Made by a program: the position numbers and the translations under genes. This document shows positions 21,690 to 34,183 of a DNA stretch of 64,000 bases, piece by piece (position 1 is the first letter of the stretch; each line of letters begins with the position of its first letter). Under the pieces are notes generated by a model. It saw only the letters and a program-made list of their open reading frames with translations, had not been told where the DNA came from and searched no databases. Source of the DNA: Terfezia claveryi (taxonomy: Eukaryota; Ascomycota; Pezizomycetes; Pezizales; Pezizaceae); assembly GCA_015179025.1 (NCBI GenBank), contig WHUX01000080.1, positions 1 through 64,000 on the forward strand, in the 5' to 3' direction.

Positions 21690-23165
21690 CTAACAGCTCT
21701 GGAATCTTGGCACTAGAGCAGATTTCGGAGCAGATTTCGGAGCAGATTTAGGAGCAGATTTTGGAGCAGATTTCGGAGCAGATTTCGGAGCAGATTTCGA
21801 AGCAGATTCCGGAGCAGATTTCGGAGCAGACTTCAGATCGAGAATATGTACAGCGGAAATATTCATTTTATTCACTAATTATAATAGTATACATAGTGTA
21901 CTAATACTCGCTACAACACTCGCTCTAATACTCGCTACAACACTCGCTCTAATACTCTCTCTAATACTCGCTACAACACTCGCTCTAATACTTGCTCTAA
22001 TACTCGCTACAATACTCGCTCTAATACTCGCTCTAATAATCACTCTAATATTTGCTCTAATACTTACTCTAATACTTGCTCTAATATGCTTTGGAAATTA
22101 TATAAGACATTGGATAAAGAGCAAAGGGAAAAGGTGTGAGGGAGGAAGGTATATATACAGGAAAACTATAGTTGCCAAGCCCGATTGCTAAGGCCGACAA
22201 TATAAACTTTCCGGAGATAATGAGATAATGGATAATAAGAGGGGTGGCATGATAGTGCTCAGCCCCGCTCAGCCCACTGTCGCGCGCGGGTGCTGTACTA
22301 CTCAATGCCTGACCTGGTAATAGTCATATTGGGAAATCGTAGTCGTAGTACTGCGATATGTGTGGAGTTCAGCTTTGTGATATGTATCGTAGGAAGTTAT
22401 GCATTCACAGCCTATTTATATATATCTAAGAAACTCATGCATTCGAGGCTTAAATGTATAGAGGCCACAAATGTATGAATTCCATGCATATCTAGAGATC
22501 ATGAAAGTATGAAATCCATACATATATATATATAAGCCTCGAATGCATGAATTCCATGCATATCTAGAGACCGTGAAAGCATGAATTCTATGCATATATA
22601 TATATAAGCCTCGAAAGTATGAATTCAATGCATAAGTATATATATATAAGCCTTGAATGCATAAGTTCCTTGGATATATAAGTATATATAGGCCGTGAAG
22701 GCATAACTTCCTGCGATATATATCACAAAGCTGAACTCCATACATATCGCAGTACTACGACTACGATTTCCCAATATGACTATTACCAGGTCAGGCATTG
22801 AGTAGTACAGTACCTGCGCACGACAGTAGGCTGAGCGGGGCTGAGCACTGTCATGCCACCCCTCATACCTTCGGAAAGTCTATATTGTCGGCCTTGGCAA
22901 TCGGGCTTGGCCACTATTGTTTTCCGGTATCTATACTTCGCTTACTCATGCTTTTTTCCTTTGCTCTGTATCCAATGTCTTATAAAATTTCTAAGGCATA
23001 TTACAGCAAGTATTAGAGTGAGTATTAGAGCGAGTATTAGAGCGAGTATTAGAGTGAGTGTTGTAGCGAGTAATAGAGCAGTATTAGAGCGAGTGTTGTA
23101 GTGAGTATTAGAGCGAGTATTAGAGCGAGTATTAGAGCGAGTATTAGAGTGATATTATATTTGAC
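21690..23165. mobile_element. Foldback (long inverted-repeat) element with 12 bp tandem-repeat arms
   Basis: Left arm about 21840-22450 and right arm about 22670-23160 are inverted copies. Both contain the TCGGAAAGTCTATATTGTCGG box, the GCTCAGCCCCGCTCAG block and arrays of the 12-mer CGCTCTAATACT (21900-22085 left; 23005-23150 right, reverse-complemented). The centre (22310-22795) is itself palindromic with GCATTCGAGGCTTATATATA units. A 12 bp array GCAGATTTCGGA (21715-21830) adjoins the left arm. The whole element can fold into one long hairpin. Sequence of the same family occurs at 8478-8850 and 55395-55560. No coding capacity; translations of the arrays are artefacts. Confidence 0.7.
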
Positions 23166-23520
23166 CAACTTCGTGTATCAATATTACACTGCTATTTTAT
23201 TTAACCAACTTCGTGTATCAACATTACACCACTATTTTATTTAACCAACTTCGTTCTCACCAAACTACGGAGTTATTGCGATCCAGGATTGCTGTGGTAT
23301 TCTCGTAAGTATGTGGTATGACCTAACTTTATTCGTAAGGCTGATAAAGTTCAGCCACCCGGACAGTGCTCTTGGTATTCATAGAGAAGCGGAATCACCA
23401 CCCGAGCGATAATATCCCCCTTTTTGGTACAGTACTTAAGGCACACATCCTCCCCCCAACTAACATAATATCACATTAACGGTCTATAACCAGTGCCATC
23501 CGGAAATTTATTCCACAAAT

Positions 23521-25053
23521 ATGTCTGCAAATGCCAACGTTATGGCCATTGCCAACCATCTCATTAGCAAAAGTTTCGACCTCGAATCAAGATACCGTGA
23601 AGCATTAGACAACCTAGAGGGTCAGCAAAAGTGGGAACTGGTGACAGAAGTGTCAAGATTAGTTCAGGGCCAGATAGAAAAGATAGCGTATGCTGCAGAT
23701 GTACAAAAATGCATAATTGATGAATAGGGTGATGAAGATTTTGAAGAAATGGAGGCAGATAGGGGTAATTTGGAGCTGGATCTCGCATACACAACTATTC
23801 TTGTCCCTCTGTCCGAGGTTCATGAGAAATCTGAAAAAAGAAAGGCAAACGCAGTGGGAAGGCTGGTAGAGGCTTGGAGTGACAACTGGGAGGAGGACCT
23901 CAGTGACCTCATGCCACCTTGGGCAGCAGAAGAATTCCTCAGGGCTCTGGCCATTTTTGCTGAAAAAAACAAGAATATACAAGCAGCTAAGGTCCTCATG
24001 AAGCAGAGAATCCAAGAACGACTTGCTGCTAAGAGGACAAAGAAAGTACTATACCTAATGTCAAGAGATGTCGCAGATAGGATCCTTACCGAGAAAAGGA
24101 GAGTTCGTCGGAGGAAGACTATGGATGCCACTACTGAGGGGAGTGATGAACAGAATCCGGGCTTATCTACACAGATCACATCATCCAGGAATGATGTGAT
24201 CGCTGGGAATAATACTACAGGAAATAAGACGAATACTACTCCGAAAGATAATGCCAACAAGACCTCTTCTGCCCCAGGCTCCTCATCCAAATCTCCTGCC
24301 CCAGGGTCATCCTCAAAATCTCCTACCCCACACACTTTCTCAAAATCTTCTACCCCAGGCTCCTCGTCCAAATCTCCTGCCCCAGGCTCCTCATCCAAAT
24401 CTCCTGCCCCAGGGTCATCCTCAAAATCTCCTACCCCACACACTTCCTCAAAATCTTCTACCCCAGGCTCCTCGTCCAAATCTCCTGCCCCAGGCTTCTC
24501 ATCCAAATCTCCTGCCCTAAGGTCATCCTCAAAATCTCCTACCCCACACACTTCCTCAAAATCTTCTACTCCAGGCTTCTCGTCCAAATCTCCTACCCCA
24601 CACACTTCCTCAAAATCTCCTACTCCAAACTTACGCAGAAAGGTCCACAAAAACAAAGAACACAATTCTCCAGCGGAGGTAGTTTCCCGGGTGGACACAT
24701 GTAAGCGAAAGCGGCAGATTAATAAGGAACTGCAGGTGAACGAAAAATTGTATCAAGGAAAGAAATTTCAGATACACATTCCTATCATTAACTTGGACGT
24801 AGATGAGGCATTGGAGGAGATGAAAAGAAGATTAGTTGAAGACGAGGACAAAGATGATGTAATTGCGGTCGAACAGGCAATTAAGGGCTTGATAAATGGA
24901 GAGGGGAAACCGAGCATTGAGATCATAAAGAGGAGACTACAATGATTAATGGACATGATTAAGGCCGAAATCAGAGAGGTGGAGGATTCGGACATGGGTG
25001 ATTTCGAGGATGAGAACATAGTGCAGGACGAAGAGAATTTCGAGGACATGTAG
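23521..25053 (+). pseudogene. CACTA element ORF with Ser/Pro repeat domain
   Basis: One frame of 510 codons, broken only by TAG at 23725 and TGA at 24943, reads MSANANVMAIANHLISKSFDL to ...EENFEDM. The N-terminal third is charged and helical (SEKRKANAVGRLVEAW). Residues about 250-370 are tandem SSKSPAPGS/SSKSSTPGS/PTPHTSSKS units encoded by an imperfect DNA repeat (24271-24640). The C terminus is basic (NLRRKVHKNKE, RVDTCKRKRQ) and then acidic. Its position beside the transposase suggests an accessory protein comparable in place to TNPA of En/Spm; this is inference and no family is recognised. Confidence 0.6.
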
Positions 25054-25106
25054 TTTCATCTTTTTGTTTGGATTTTTTTGCTTTTGAATTTAAGGCTTTC
25101 TTATAG

Positions 25107-26060
25107 AATATATATGTGTATTCATGGAGTTATCCCGAGCGAACGTTTGACTGAGACCTTTGCCAGAGCCTTTAGCATATAGGTTAAAGGCCTCGGAAAG
25201 CTCTCACAAAGGTTTGACTGAGACCTTTTGTGAGAGCTTTCCGAGACCTTTTTGAGAGCTTTCCGAGACCTTTCCATGAAAATTCCCCGAATAGGCATAT
25301 TGACCTGCATACCCTGCTCAGGATGAATATCTTTTGGATATTCACAAGAATCAAGGGCCTGCCATGTGTCTCAAGACACGTAGCAGGCTCTAGCATACAT
25401 ATGTGTGTTCGTGGAGTTATCCTAAGCGAACGTTTGACTGAGACCTTTGCCAGAGCCTTTAGCATATATATGTTAAAGGCCTCGGAAAGCTCTCACAAAG
25501 GTCTCAGGAAGCTCTCACAAAGGTTTGACTGAGACCTTTGTGAGAGCTTTCCGAGACCTTTCCGTGAAAATTTCCCGAATAGGCATATTGACCTGCATAC
25601 CCTGCCCAGGATGAATATCTTTTGGATATTCACAAGAAACAAGGGCCTGCCGCGTGTCTCAAAACACGCGGCAGGCTCCAGCATATATATGTGTATTCGT
25701 GGAGTTATCCTGAGTGAACGTTTGACTGAGACCTTTGCTAGAGCCTTTAGCATATATGTTAAAGGCCTCGGAAAGCTCTCATAAAGGTTTGACTGAGACC
25801 TTTTGTGAGAGCTTTCCGAGACCTTTGTAACTACTTTCCGAGACCTTTCCGCAAAAATTCCCCGAATAGGCATATTGACCTGCAGACCCTGCCCAGGATG
25901 AATATCTTTTGGATATTCACAAGAATCAAGGGCCTGCCGCGTGTCTCAAGACACGCGGCAGGCTCCAGCATATATATGTGTGTTCGTGGAGTTATCTAGA
26001 GCGAACGTTTGACTGAGACCTTTTTGAGACCTTTTTGAGACCTTTGCGAGACATTTGGAA
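25107..26060 (+). repeat. Tandem array of hairpin-rich 288 bp units (about 3.3 copies)
   Basis: Units start at about 25107, 25392, 25680 and 25969 with ATATGTGTGTTCGTGGAGTT. Each contains CGAACGTTTGACTGAGACCT, the stem GGAAAGCTCTCACAAA/TTTGTGAGAGCTTTCC, the palindrome GAATATCTTTTGGATATTC, and GCCGCGTGTCTCAAGACACG. The array lies downstream of the Ser/Pro ORF and is inverted relative to the single unit at 20540-20835. Confidence 0.85.
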
Positions 26061-26464
26061 TACTACAAGGTGTAGACATCTACAAGAACTACACAAGAGC
26101 CTTTATTCACATTATAGGTCTTGTTGATTTGTCATATTACAATAAAAATCACAAGTGTTACAAGTTCGAGACCTCTAGGTTTTAGTTAAGGTTTAATGTT
26201 GAAACCTTTTCACGGTCTCGGTCAAGCGTTTGATGACTGTGCAAGTTTGCATTCTTCCCCCGCTTCTTATTGAAACCTCTTCAGATCTCACTCTTCTGAT
26301 TCAACCTGTCGAAATTTCAATGAACCCCAGCACACATCAGGGTAAGACTCAGTTTCCTGCCATATATATGACTTACTAACTCTCATGTACTAGACTCCTC
26401 AAGTGTCCTAGCTAGAATTCGAACCCTATACAGTTTCTGAAACATACAGGTAGGCTCTATGTCA
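26061..26464 (+). other. Non-coding spacer inside the CACTA element
   Basis: No convincing gene. It holds additional GAAACCT and GGTCTC motifs (26170-26290) like those near the right end of the transposon. GTAAGACTC near 26341 and a CTAGCTAG tract could be splicing signals of the following ORF, but this is unproven. Confidence 0.4.
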
Positions 26465-27489
26465 TCATGGATATGTATGCCGAAGGAGGAGGATTTGACT
26501 TATGGACTTGTCTTCCTATAGCCCCGCAAACCCCCAAAGAACTCACAGAAATAGACCAGCATAATCCCCCCCTCTCCCACTCCAGCCCCATCTGCATTAT
26601 TCCCTTAGTCCCCCTCTACTTCAGCCCCATCAGCATGATACTTCCCCACACAGGCATCAACGCCCAATGTCACCTGAGCCCTCCTTGGACCACGACATTC
26701 AGGCCACCAATATTCAAGCTCTAGTGGCAGCACAGGCTCAGGCACAAGCCATGCGTGAGTTCTTTGGTGCACTCGAACTCAGTCAACTAACTGGAGCTCG
26801 TAAGTGCAATGAATAACCCCACGTTGATGCTCCCTTGCTAATATTCACTCAAGCCCCACCAGTCTTCCATGAATTCTTCAACGTGCTTCCCCCTCAACTC
26901 TAGAATATTTCGCCACCTATAGATCCAGCACTTCTTTCAAACACTCCATCTGGAGCATCACCTGGCCCCGAATTTAAGCATCCCAAATTTAAGTCCAAAC
27001 GAGGTACTAATATCCAGCCAAAGCTCAAATCATTGGTCTACCTAATTTTGCCTTCCTCATGCTTTGAATATCAATGAGAAGTCCCAGCTCTTCCCCAAGG
27101 ATATATGCCAGTCTCGGAGGATAATGAAGAACCTGAGCTTATCCGCCATACACTCGAGTCAGATGAACTTGACTGGAATTATCTCAGTAAGTTATCTGAG
27201 TCTCAAAGGTTGGCAATCTGGTCTGGATGTAACCCAAACGACCACGCCGAAGTTTGTGCACATCGACATTATGTCTATCAGCGTGCCTATGATAATGGTT
27301 TCTTTCTCCGGCAACCATGGCACAAATTCAGTTTGGAACAAAAAAGGTCATGTATTCGTAAGATTTTTAAAGCAGCAGAGGCAAAATATAGATTCGATAA
27401 AGTATTGGTGGAAGATTTATGCAAATGTATTTGCAAAACAAATGTCAAAAACGATAACCACCGAGGGCGGCCATACGTACCAGACCCAC

Positions 27490-28130
27490 TGTAAAGTAAG
27501 GCGGCGTGCTTCATAACCAACTCTCTACTGCCGGGCGGCAGTACTAGAGTTTACTACAGCAAACTATAGGTGCACGGAACCTATAGCTTCTGTTTAAGTA
27601 TATCTTGCTTGCATATATTCTATTGTCGCTCTAGTTGTAAAAGGTAGGCCCGACCAGCCTATAACTTGTTATTGAAACATAGAGGGAGATGGGCCCAAAC
27701 GGGCCCAGAATATAATAGCTCAATACTTTATTATTGGTAGATATCTACTACTGTGTTTCTCTCTCTACCTCTGGCTTAAACTGACTTGAACACTCCTCCA
27801 ACAAAGGGGAATTCAGGGGACTATATACTGTCCACAGTGGGGCAGTGCTGGGGCAGTGCTGGGGCAGTGCGCCATCATCTGACCCATTACATGATTTGAA
27901 ATCAACATGATAGAAACTACTAGAAACTACTAGGAAATAGAACTACAAGTATCGCATGACCCTTCCAATGGTCACGCTCATTACTATAATGAAATACATG
28001 AGTTACTATACCTTTATTATCATCTGCCGGCCGACGCTGGCGGCCTGATAATATCTTATTCCACTAGGTTAAAAGTTGGTATGTAACGGGAGTTACATTT
28101 CATTGGGAAATGGAATGTGACTTCCTTACA
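27490..28130 (+). repeat. TRIM left LTR (641 bp)
   Basis: Direct repeat of 28639-29279, with the same length and about 99 percent identity by eye. Confidence 0.92.
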
Positions 28131-28638
28131 TGGCTCCCTCAAAAAAGAGAGTCCTACTCTTAAAAATTAAAGCTTTACCTTGTCGCAAGTTATTGTTTAA
28201 ATATATGTTGTTATACTGATAAGATTTGTTGATACCACACAATAATAAATAACTGTTCGGTCAGGCCTCCAACCTTTCCAACACAAGTTATTAAGTTTGT
28301 CGCACATTACCAGAAAATGTGGGACCTTACAATTGAGTAACCAATTCAATTGTACTGACTTTGGTGAAGAGAACCAAGTCTGACTTTGGCAAGGAAAAAC
28401 CAAGTCTTTAAATATGTATCTAAATCTTTGAAGTATAAGTTGTATACTTAATAACTTCCTATTGACAAGTACTTTTTATTGTAACCTTTAGCTATTATAA
28501 TAAACTCTTTGTCTCGAGTTTAGTTATAACACTTCATACTATTGTAATAGAGGTAGATACGTCTATTACTTTTCATAGAAGCTTGCTATTATTACCACTT
28601 TAGACTTGAATAATAAAGTACTATGTCCTATTAAAAAA

Positions 28639-29279
28639 TGTAAAGTAAGGCGGCGTGCTTCATAACCAACTCTCTACTGCCGGGCAGCAGTACTAGAGTT
28701 TACTACAGCAAACTATAGGTGCACGGAACCTATAGCTTCTGTTTAAGTATATCTTGCTTGCATATATTCTATTGTCGCACTAGTTGTAAAAGGTAGGCCC
28801 GACCAGCCTATAACTTGTTATTGAAACATAGAGGGAGATGGGCCCAAACGGGCCCAGAATATAATAGCTCAATACTTTATTATTGGTAGATATCTACTAC
28901 TGTGTTTCTCTCTCTACCTCTGGCTTAAACTGACTTGAACGCTCCTCCAACAAAGGGGAATTCAGGGGACTATATACTGTCCACAGTGGGGCAGTGCTGG
29001 GGCAGTGCTGGGGCAGTGCGCCATCATCTGACCCATTACATGATTTGAAATCAACATGATAGAAACTACTAGAAACTACTAGGAAATAGAACTACAAGTA
29101 TCGCATGACCCTTCCAATGGTTACGCTCATTACTATAATGAAATACATGAGTTACTATACCTTTATTATCATCTGCCGGCCGACGCTGGCGGCCTGATAA
29201 TATCTTATTCCACTAGGTTAAAAGTTGGTATGTAACGGGAGTTACATTTCATTGGGAAATGGAATGTGACTTCCTTACA
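28639..29279 (+). repeat. TRIM right LTR (641 bp)
   Basis: Direct repeat of 27490-28130; followed by the target duplication CCCAC. Confidence 0.92.
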
Positions 29280-29612
29280 CCCACAGCCTCCCACTTCTGA
29301 TGCTCCACAAAGCAACTTACGATCCTCTTCTCCAGTGGCACCAGTGAGGAGAATAGGCAACCCGCTAACTAAAAAGCAAAATCCGCTAACCAAAAAGCAA
29401 AATACAAGCTCAAAAAAACCAGCTCTGCCAGCTGCCACAACGAAGGAGAAATCTATCCAACCAGCCTATAATACATTCACTTATTAACAACATTGAGTCG
29501 TTGTTCAAACTAATAACACTTCTTCCCCTGCATTGCAAAGTGAAAGTCAGGTAATGTCTCTGCCTCATTCCATGAAAATATAACTCCATAGTAATACCGA
29601 TGTCTAGCAAAC

Positions 29613-30012
29613 TGTTGAATGATAACCCGCTGGCAAGGCTGGATGTGGATATACATGTGAAGGATATGAGGATTGCGTGGACAGGCTGGATGCGGACATA
29701 CATGTGAAGGATATGAGGATTGCACGGACAGGCTGGATGCGGACATACATGTAAAGGATATGAGGATTGCGTGGAGGATTGCGTGATTGTATGAATGCGG
29801 AGGAAGTGAAGGATCTGCTGTGTCCGGATATGGTTAAAAGGGCACATTACTGCTGTCACGTTGTTGTTATTGCTGGGTTGATGTTCATGTATTTAATGAG
29901 GCCTTGGACGTCCCAGTAGATGGCTATGGAATCATCGGATTTATCAATACATCTCTTCTCTTCATCCCATTCAGTCCTATATACTCGCACAGCTGTGTGT
30001 GGGTTTTTTACT
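29613..30012 (+). repeat. Copia 5' LTR (400 bp)
   Basis: Starts TGTTGAATGATAACC and ends GGGTTTTTTACT. Three copies of a 45-48 bp unit (GGATGCGGACATACATGTGA) lie at 29635-29765. Immediately after it, TGGTAGCAACA (30013-30023) is a good PBS candidate. Confidence 0.9.
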
Positions 30013-30057
30013 TGGTAGCAACACATCGCTCTCAATATCATTTATTAGAGTTCAGAA

Positions 30058-33000
30058 ATGACATCAGCAATGGCATCGGCCAACACCCCATTTGAGCCAA
30101 CATCAGCAATGGCATCGGCCAACACCCCGTTTAAGCCACCAAAGGCTACCGAAAGCCTTAAAGACGAGAACAATTACAGCTCATGGTCTATGGAAGTCCG
30201 AATGCTCCTCTGACTAGCAAATCTAGATACAGCTATAGACCCTGACAAGGGTGTAGCCCCCCAGCCGCCAACGAAGACATATCAGTACCTCTCTGACAAA
30301 GCTTTAGCCACGATCATGGCAAATTGCGACTCAGAGCCACTGTCCCTTATCCGCATCTCTCCTAGCGCACTAGATGCCTGGAACACTCTCAAGTCCCATT
30401 ATGAAGGACGCACTCGCACACATATGTCAGCACTGCTCCTTGCAATCACTAATCTCCGTTTTGATGATAGGAAGAATACTCTAGTCCAACACCTCATGAA
30501 GTTTGAAAACAAATGGAACCTCCTATTGGCCAACGTGGCCACCGTTCACTCCGATACCTCTAGTCTTGCCGGTACCATTAAGATCTTTGTCAGCTATGAT
30601 GGGTGGAAAGCGACTATGCTATTATCCACACTTCCCCACATCGCCATATATCAGAGTCTCATCATGAACATCACAGGTGGAACAGCCACCCCAACCTATG
30701 CAGACGTAGCACTCCGACTCCGTGAACTATCCGATCACCTCAAAACTCGCCCAAAAAGAGACGTACTACCTCAAGAACCTGCATCAGCCTTTGCAGCTAC
30801 TAGCCTACCAGTTAAGTGTCATTACTGTAAGGCAAAGGGATGGCCTGGGACCTCACATGAAGAAAAGGACTGCCGGACCAAGAAAAGAGATCTAGCAAAA
30901 ACAGCCAATATTGCTCAGTCCGATGATGTTTGGGATACATTCTGCGATATGACAACCACCGAAAAATCTCTGAGTCAAGCCGAGTGGTTTGCCGATTCAT
31001 GCTCTTCAGTGCATATCACTAACAACTTAGCTGAGCTGATTGATCCACGACCCCATTACCAACTTGTGGGAACTGGAGGAGGTAGTACTCAGACTACCCA
31101 CAAAGGCACCATTCGTCTAGGAAACTTCACTCTCCACGATGTCCTATTTATTCCCAACTTCCCTCGCAAGCTTATTAGTATCGCAAAGATCTCACAGCAA
31201 GGCGGATCTCTCAATATTGGAAAATCAAACATGCTCGAATATAAGGGATGCTCGATTCCCCTTGTCATCACTCATGGAATCTACCAACTAGATATGAGCT
31301 GTCCAGCAAAGGTCTATCTCATTGAACAAGAAGCAATGAACTGGCATGAAAGGTATGCTCACCTTCCTTTTCCTTCATTCAGAACCATTTCCGAGGCGCT
31401 AAGGGACCTTCATCTGTTTGGAAAGCAATGTCCTACCTGCATCACCACTAAGATGACCAAGCCACCATCTCGATCTCATGGAATCCGTATACAGCATGTG
31501 GGCGATATTGTCCACTCTGATCTCTGTGGTCCAATGCCTATAGAGGACCTGAGGCACCAGAAGTACATGATCACCTTAGTTGACAACTTTTCTCACTTTA
31601 TTATCACACGAGCGATTCGATCAAAATCTGATGCCGCCGAAACCCTCCAAACCATGATCACCTATTTTGAAAACCTCACCAATATACCAGTGAAAGCCCT
31701 TCAGAGTGATTTTGGTGGGGAATTTAAATCCACATCATTTCGAGAATGGCTAAGAAGAAAAGGAATAGTTGAGAAGCCCTCGGTGCCTTACCACAGCGAA
31801 ACGAATGCAGTTGCAGAACGCACAAATCGAACTATCATGACGCTTGTCCAAACGAATCTGAAGGGAATGCCAAAATCTACATGGTCGCTCGCCATGGAAT
31901 ATGCCACCTTTATTAAAAATCGACTTCCTCATAGCTCGCTAAATGGGGTAGCCCCCCTTGAAAAAATCAAAGAAGTGGACATTCAGAAAGAGCGAGCTCG
32001 TTTCCGACCATTCGGCCAAATCATCTTCTGCCATACCTATGAAAATGGAAAGTTAGCCGATAGAGCCACTGAAGTAAGAATCGTTGGTTTCACTCCCTCC
32101 TATGGGACCTACAAAGTGATTCTGCCATCTAGAAGAGTTACGACTGCAAAGAACCCTATAGCCAAAGATGCCCCGCAGCTGGATGTCATGTGGCCAGAAG
32201 AGAGTACTCAGCAGAGCGCTCCCAGTGCGCCAGCTCAACAGAGCGCTCCCAGTGCGCCAGCTCAACAGAGCGCTCCTGGTGCGCTAGCTCAACAAAGCGC
32301 TCCTGGTGCTTTTCCTCAATCTCCAATAATACCCAGAGCTCAGGTTTCCCTTACGCCATGCAGCAAGTAAGCCACGTCTCTACAAGAGTTACCCAATGCC
32401 CCCGAAGAAGAGAGGTGGAGGCGGTATGCACCAAGGTGGCCTGATGCTCTTCCAGTTATGAGAAATGAGCGAGAAGCTGAGCAGCAGCTTCTCTATGAGG
32501 AAATAGAGTCACAGCAGCAACCTGCACAGCAGCAGCCTGCGCAGCAGCAACCTGCGCAGCAGCAGCCTGCGCAGCAGCAACCTGCACAGCAACAATCTAC
32601 AAGGTGATCGACTCGGTCTACAGCAGGCATCCCTCCCATTCATCTTGATCAGGATCCAGCCTATACTCACCTAACAGTCACTGAAGCACTTGAGTCTAAG
32701 AACAAGGATCAATGGCAGCAAGTGATTCAGCGTGAGCTAGCTCTACTGGAAAAATACAAGGTTTACCAGTGGGTAGATGAAGTGCCGCATGGAGCGAAGA
32801 TTATCGATACCAAATGGGTATTGAAGGAAAAACTCGACAAGGAGCCATCAGATCCAAAGCGTTTTAAGGCTCGTCTCACAGCGAGAGGTTTCTCACAAAG
32901 GCCGAATATAGACTTTGATCAACACAGAACCTATGCACCAGTTTGCAGAGAAGAATCATGGCGAATCCTCATATGCCTGAGTCTAGATGGAAAGCTCATC

Positions 33001-34176
33001 ATGCGCCAATATGATATTGAAGGCGCCTTTCTTAATGGGCCTCTTCAGGAGGTTCTGTATGTAGTTGATAAGCAAGCTACTGGCGACAAAGCATGGCTTC
33101 TTCTGAAATCACTCTACGGGACTAAGCAGGCAGCTCACAACTGGAACAAGGTCATAGATGATATCTTTAAGGGAATGAGATTTATTCAGTGCAAGGATGA
33201 TCTGGGGCTATACTACCGAATAACTGAGAAAGATATGATTGTTATCCATGTTGATGATCTCCTTTGTGGTTTTTCAAGTGAGAAGGTCGCAGACCGGTGG
33301 GAAAGCGCAATGGAGGAGTTCTTTACTGTTGAAAAACGGGGTCTACCATCTCGCTTTCTTGGGATGTCTCTCTCCTGAAAGGAAGGAGAAGTTCTAATAT
33401 ATGGAGCAGATCATATAAGAGAAATCGCAGCCGAGTTGGGTGTCAGAAACCAGTCCCCTGCTCCCTATAATACAGCCCCGACAGCTCCTGGTGAACCATT
33501 CGATACAAAAACTTTTCAAGCTATTATTGGGAAGCTACTATACATCTCAAGGATGTAGCGCCCAGATGTGCGATATGCGGTACAGTGGCTCTCTATCAAG
33601 GCGGCTCGACCCACCACTCATGACTACAACAAGGCCATCCAGGTAGTTAGCTACTTGCTTGGAACAGCTACATAGGGGATAAGGCTTGCTGGCAACTCGA
33701 TAGACTGCATTGATGTCTATACAGATGCAGGAGAAGAGAAGCTTGAGGAAAAAGCTACTACAGGGATCCTTGTGATGGCCGGAGATTCACCAATCGGATG
33801 GACAGCAAGAAAGCAGGATGTCACGACACTGTCATCCACTGAAGCTGAGTATATTGCATTAGGAGCAGGAGCTCAGGATGCCCTATGGATAAAGAAGTTG
33901 CTCGAGTTTCTGGGAATAAGCCCCTCCATTCGGCTCTGGACAGATAGTCAAGGAGGAGCGGATCTCTCATACAACCCTGACTTTCACAAATGAACCAAGC
34001 ACATTCAAAGGCGACACCATTTTGTGCGAGAATGTGTGGAGGAAGGACTACTAACGGTGCATTGGGTATTAGGAGATGAGAACCCTGCTGACATGTTCAC
34101 AAAATACTTAGATGCACATCGATTGAAGTTTCTCTCTAAGCTGATGGGAATGATAAGTTATCAGCCAGCGAATTAG
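30058..34176 (+). pseudogene. gag-pol: Copia Gag-Pol polyprotein, one frame with seven nonsense codons
   Basis: A single frame of 1373 codons with no frameshift. Gag starts MTSAMASANTPFEP, with a 36 bp duplication. The zinc knuckle CHYCKAKGWPGTSHEEKDC has the Cys-X2-Cys-X9-His-X4-Cys spacing. Protease motif WFADSCSSVHIT. Pre-integrase HHCC (NWHERYAHL...CPTCITTK). Integrase DDE: HSDLCGP, QSDFGGEF, NAVAERTNR. RT has TKWVLKEKLD and VIHVDDLL. RNase H has VYTDAGE, SSTEAEYIA and WTDSQ. Nonsense codons at 30211, 32368, 32605, 33376, 33556, 33673 and 33991; four are TGA where CGA is expected or plausible. A QQPAQQ repeat lies near 32510-32590. Confidence 0.9.
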
Positions 34177-34183
34177 GGGGGCA

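Larger units (their letters stand above)
27490..29279. mobile_element. 1.79 kb non-autonomous LTR retroelement (TRIM/LARD-like)
   Basis: Two 641 bp direct repeats, 27490-28130 and 28639-29279, both start TGTAAAGTAAGG and end CTTCCTTACA and differ at about four sites. They enclose only 508 bp (28131-28638), which begins TGGCTCCCTC, a plausible PBS, and ends in an A-rich tract. CCCAC flanks both sides (27485-27489, 29280-29284), a perfect 5 bp duplication. No gag or pol sequence is present, so it must be mobilised in trans. The LTR contains a GGGGCAGTGCT triplicate near 27838 and 28987. Confidence 0.92.

Noticed and set aside
23820..24698. 292-residue minus-strand ORF with GDLDEEPGVEDFEEVCGV repeats
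   Set aside because: It is the antisense shadow of the Ser/Pro repeat ORF, which has a longer frame and better flanking composition.
27105..27494. Stand-alone 129-residue gene
   Set aside because: Its end is created by the TRIM insertion; the frame continues at 29285.
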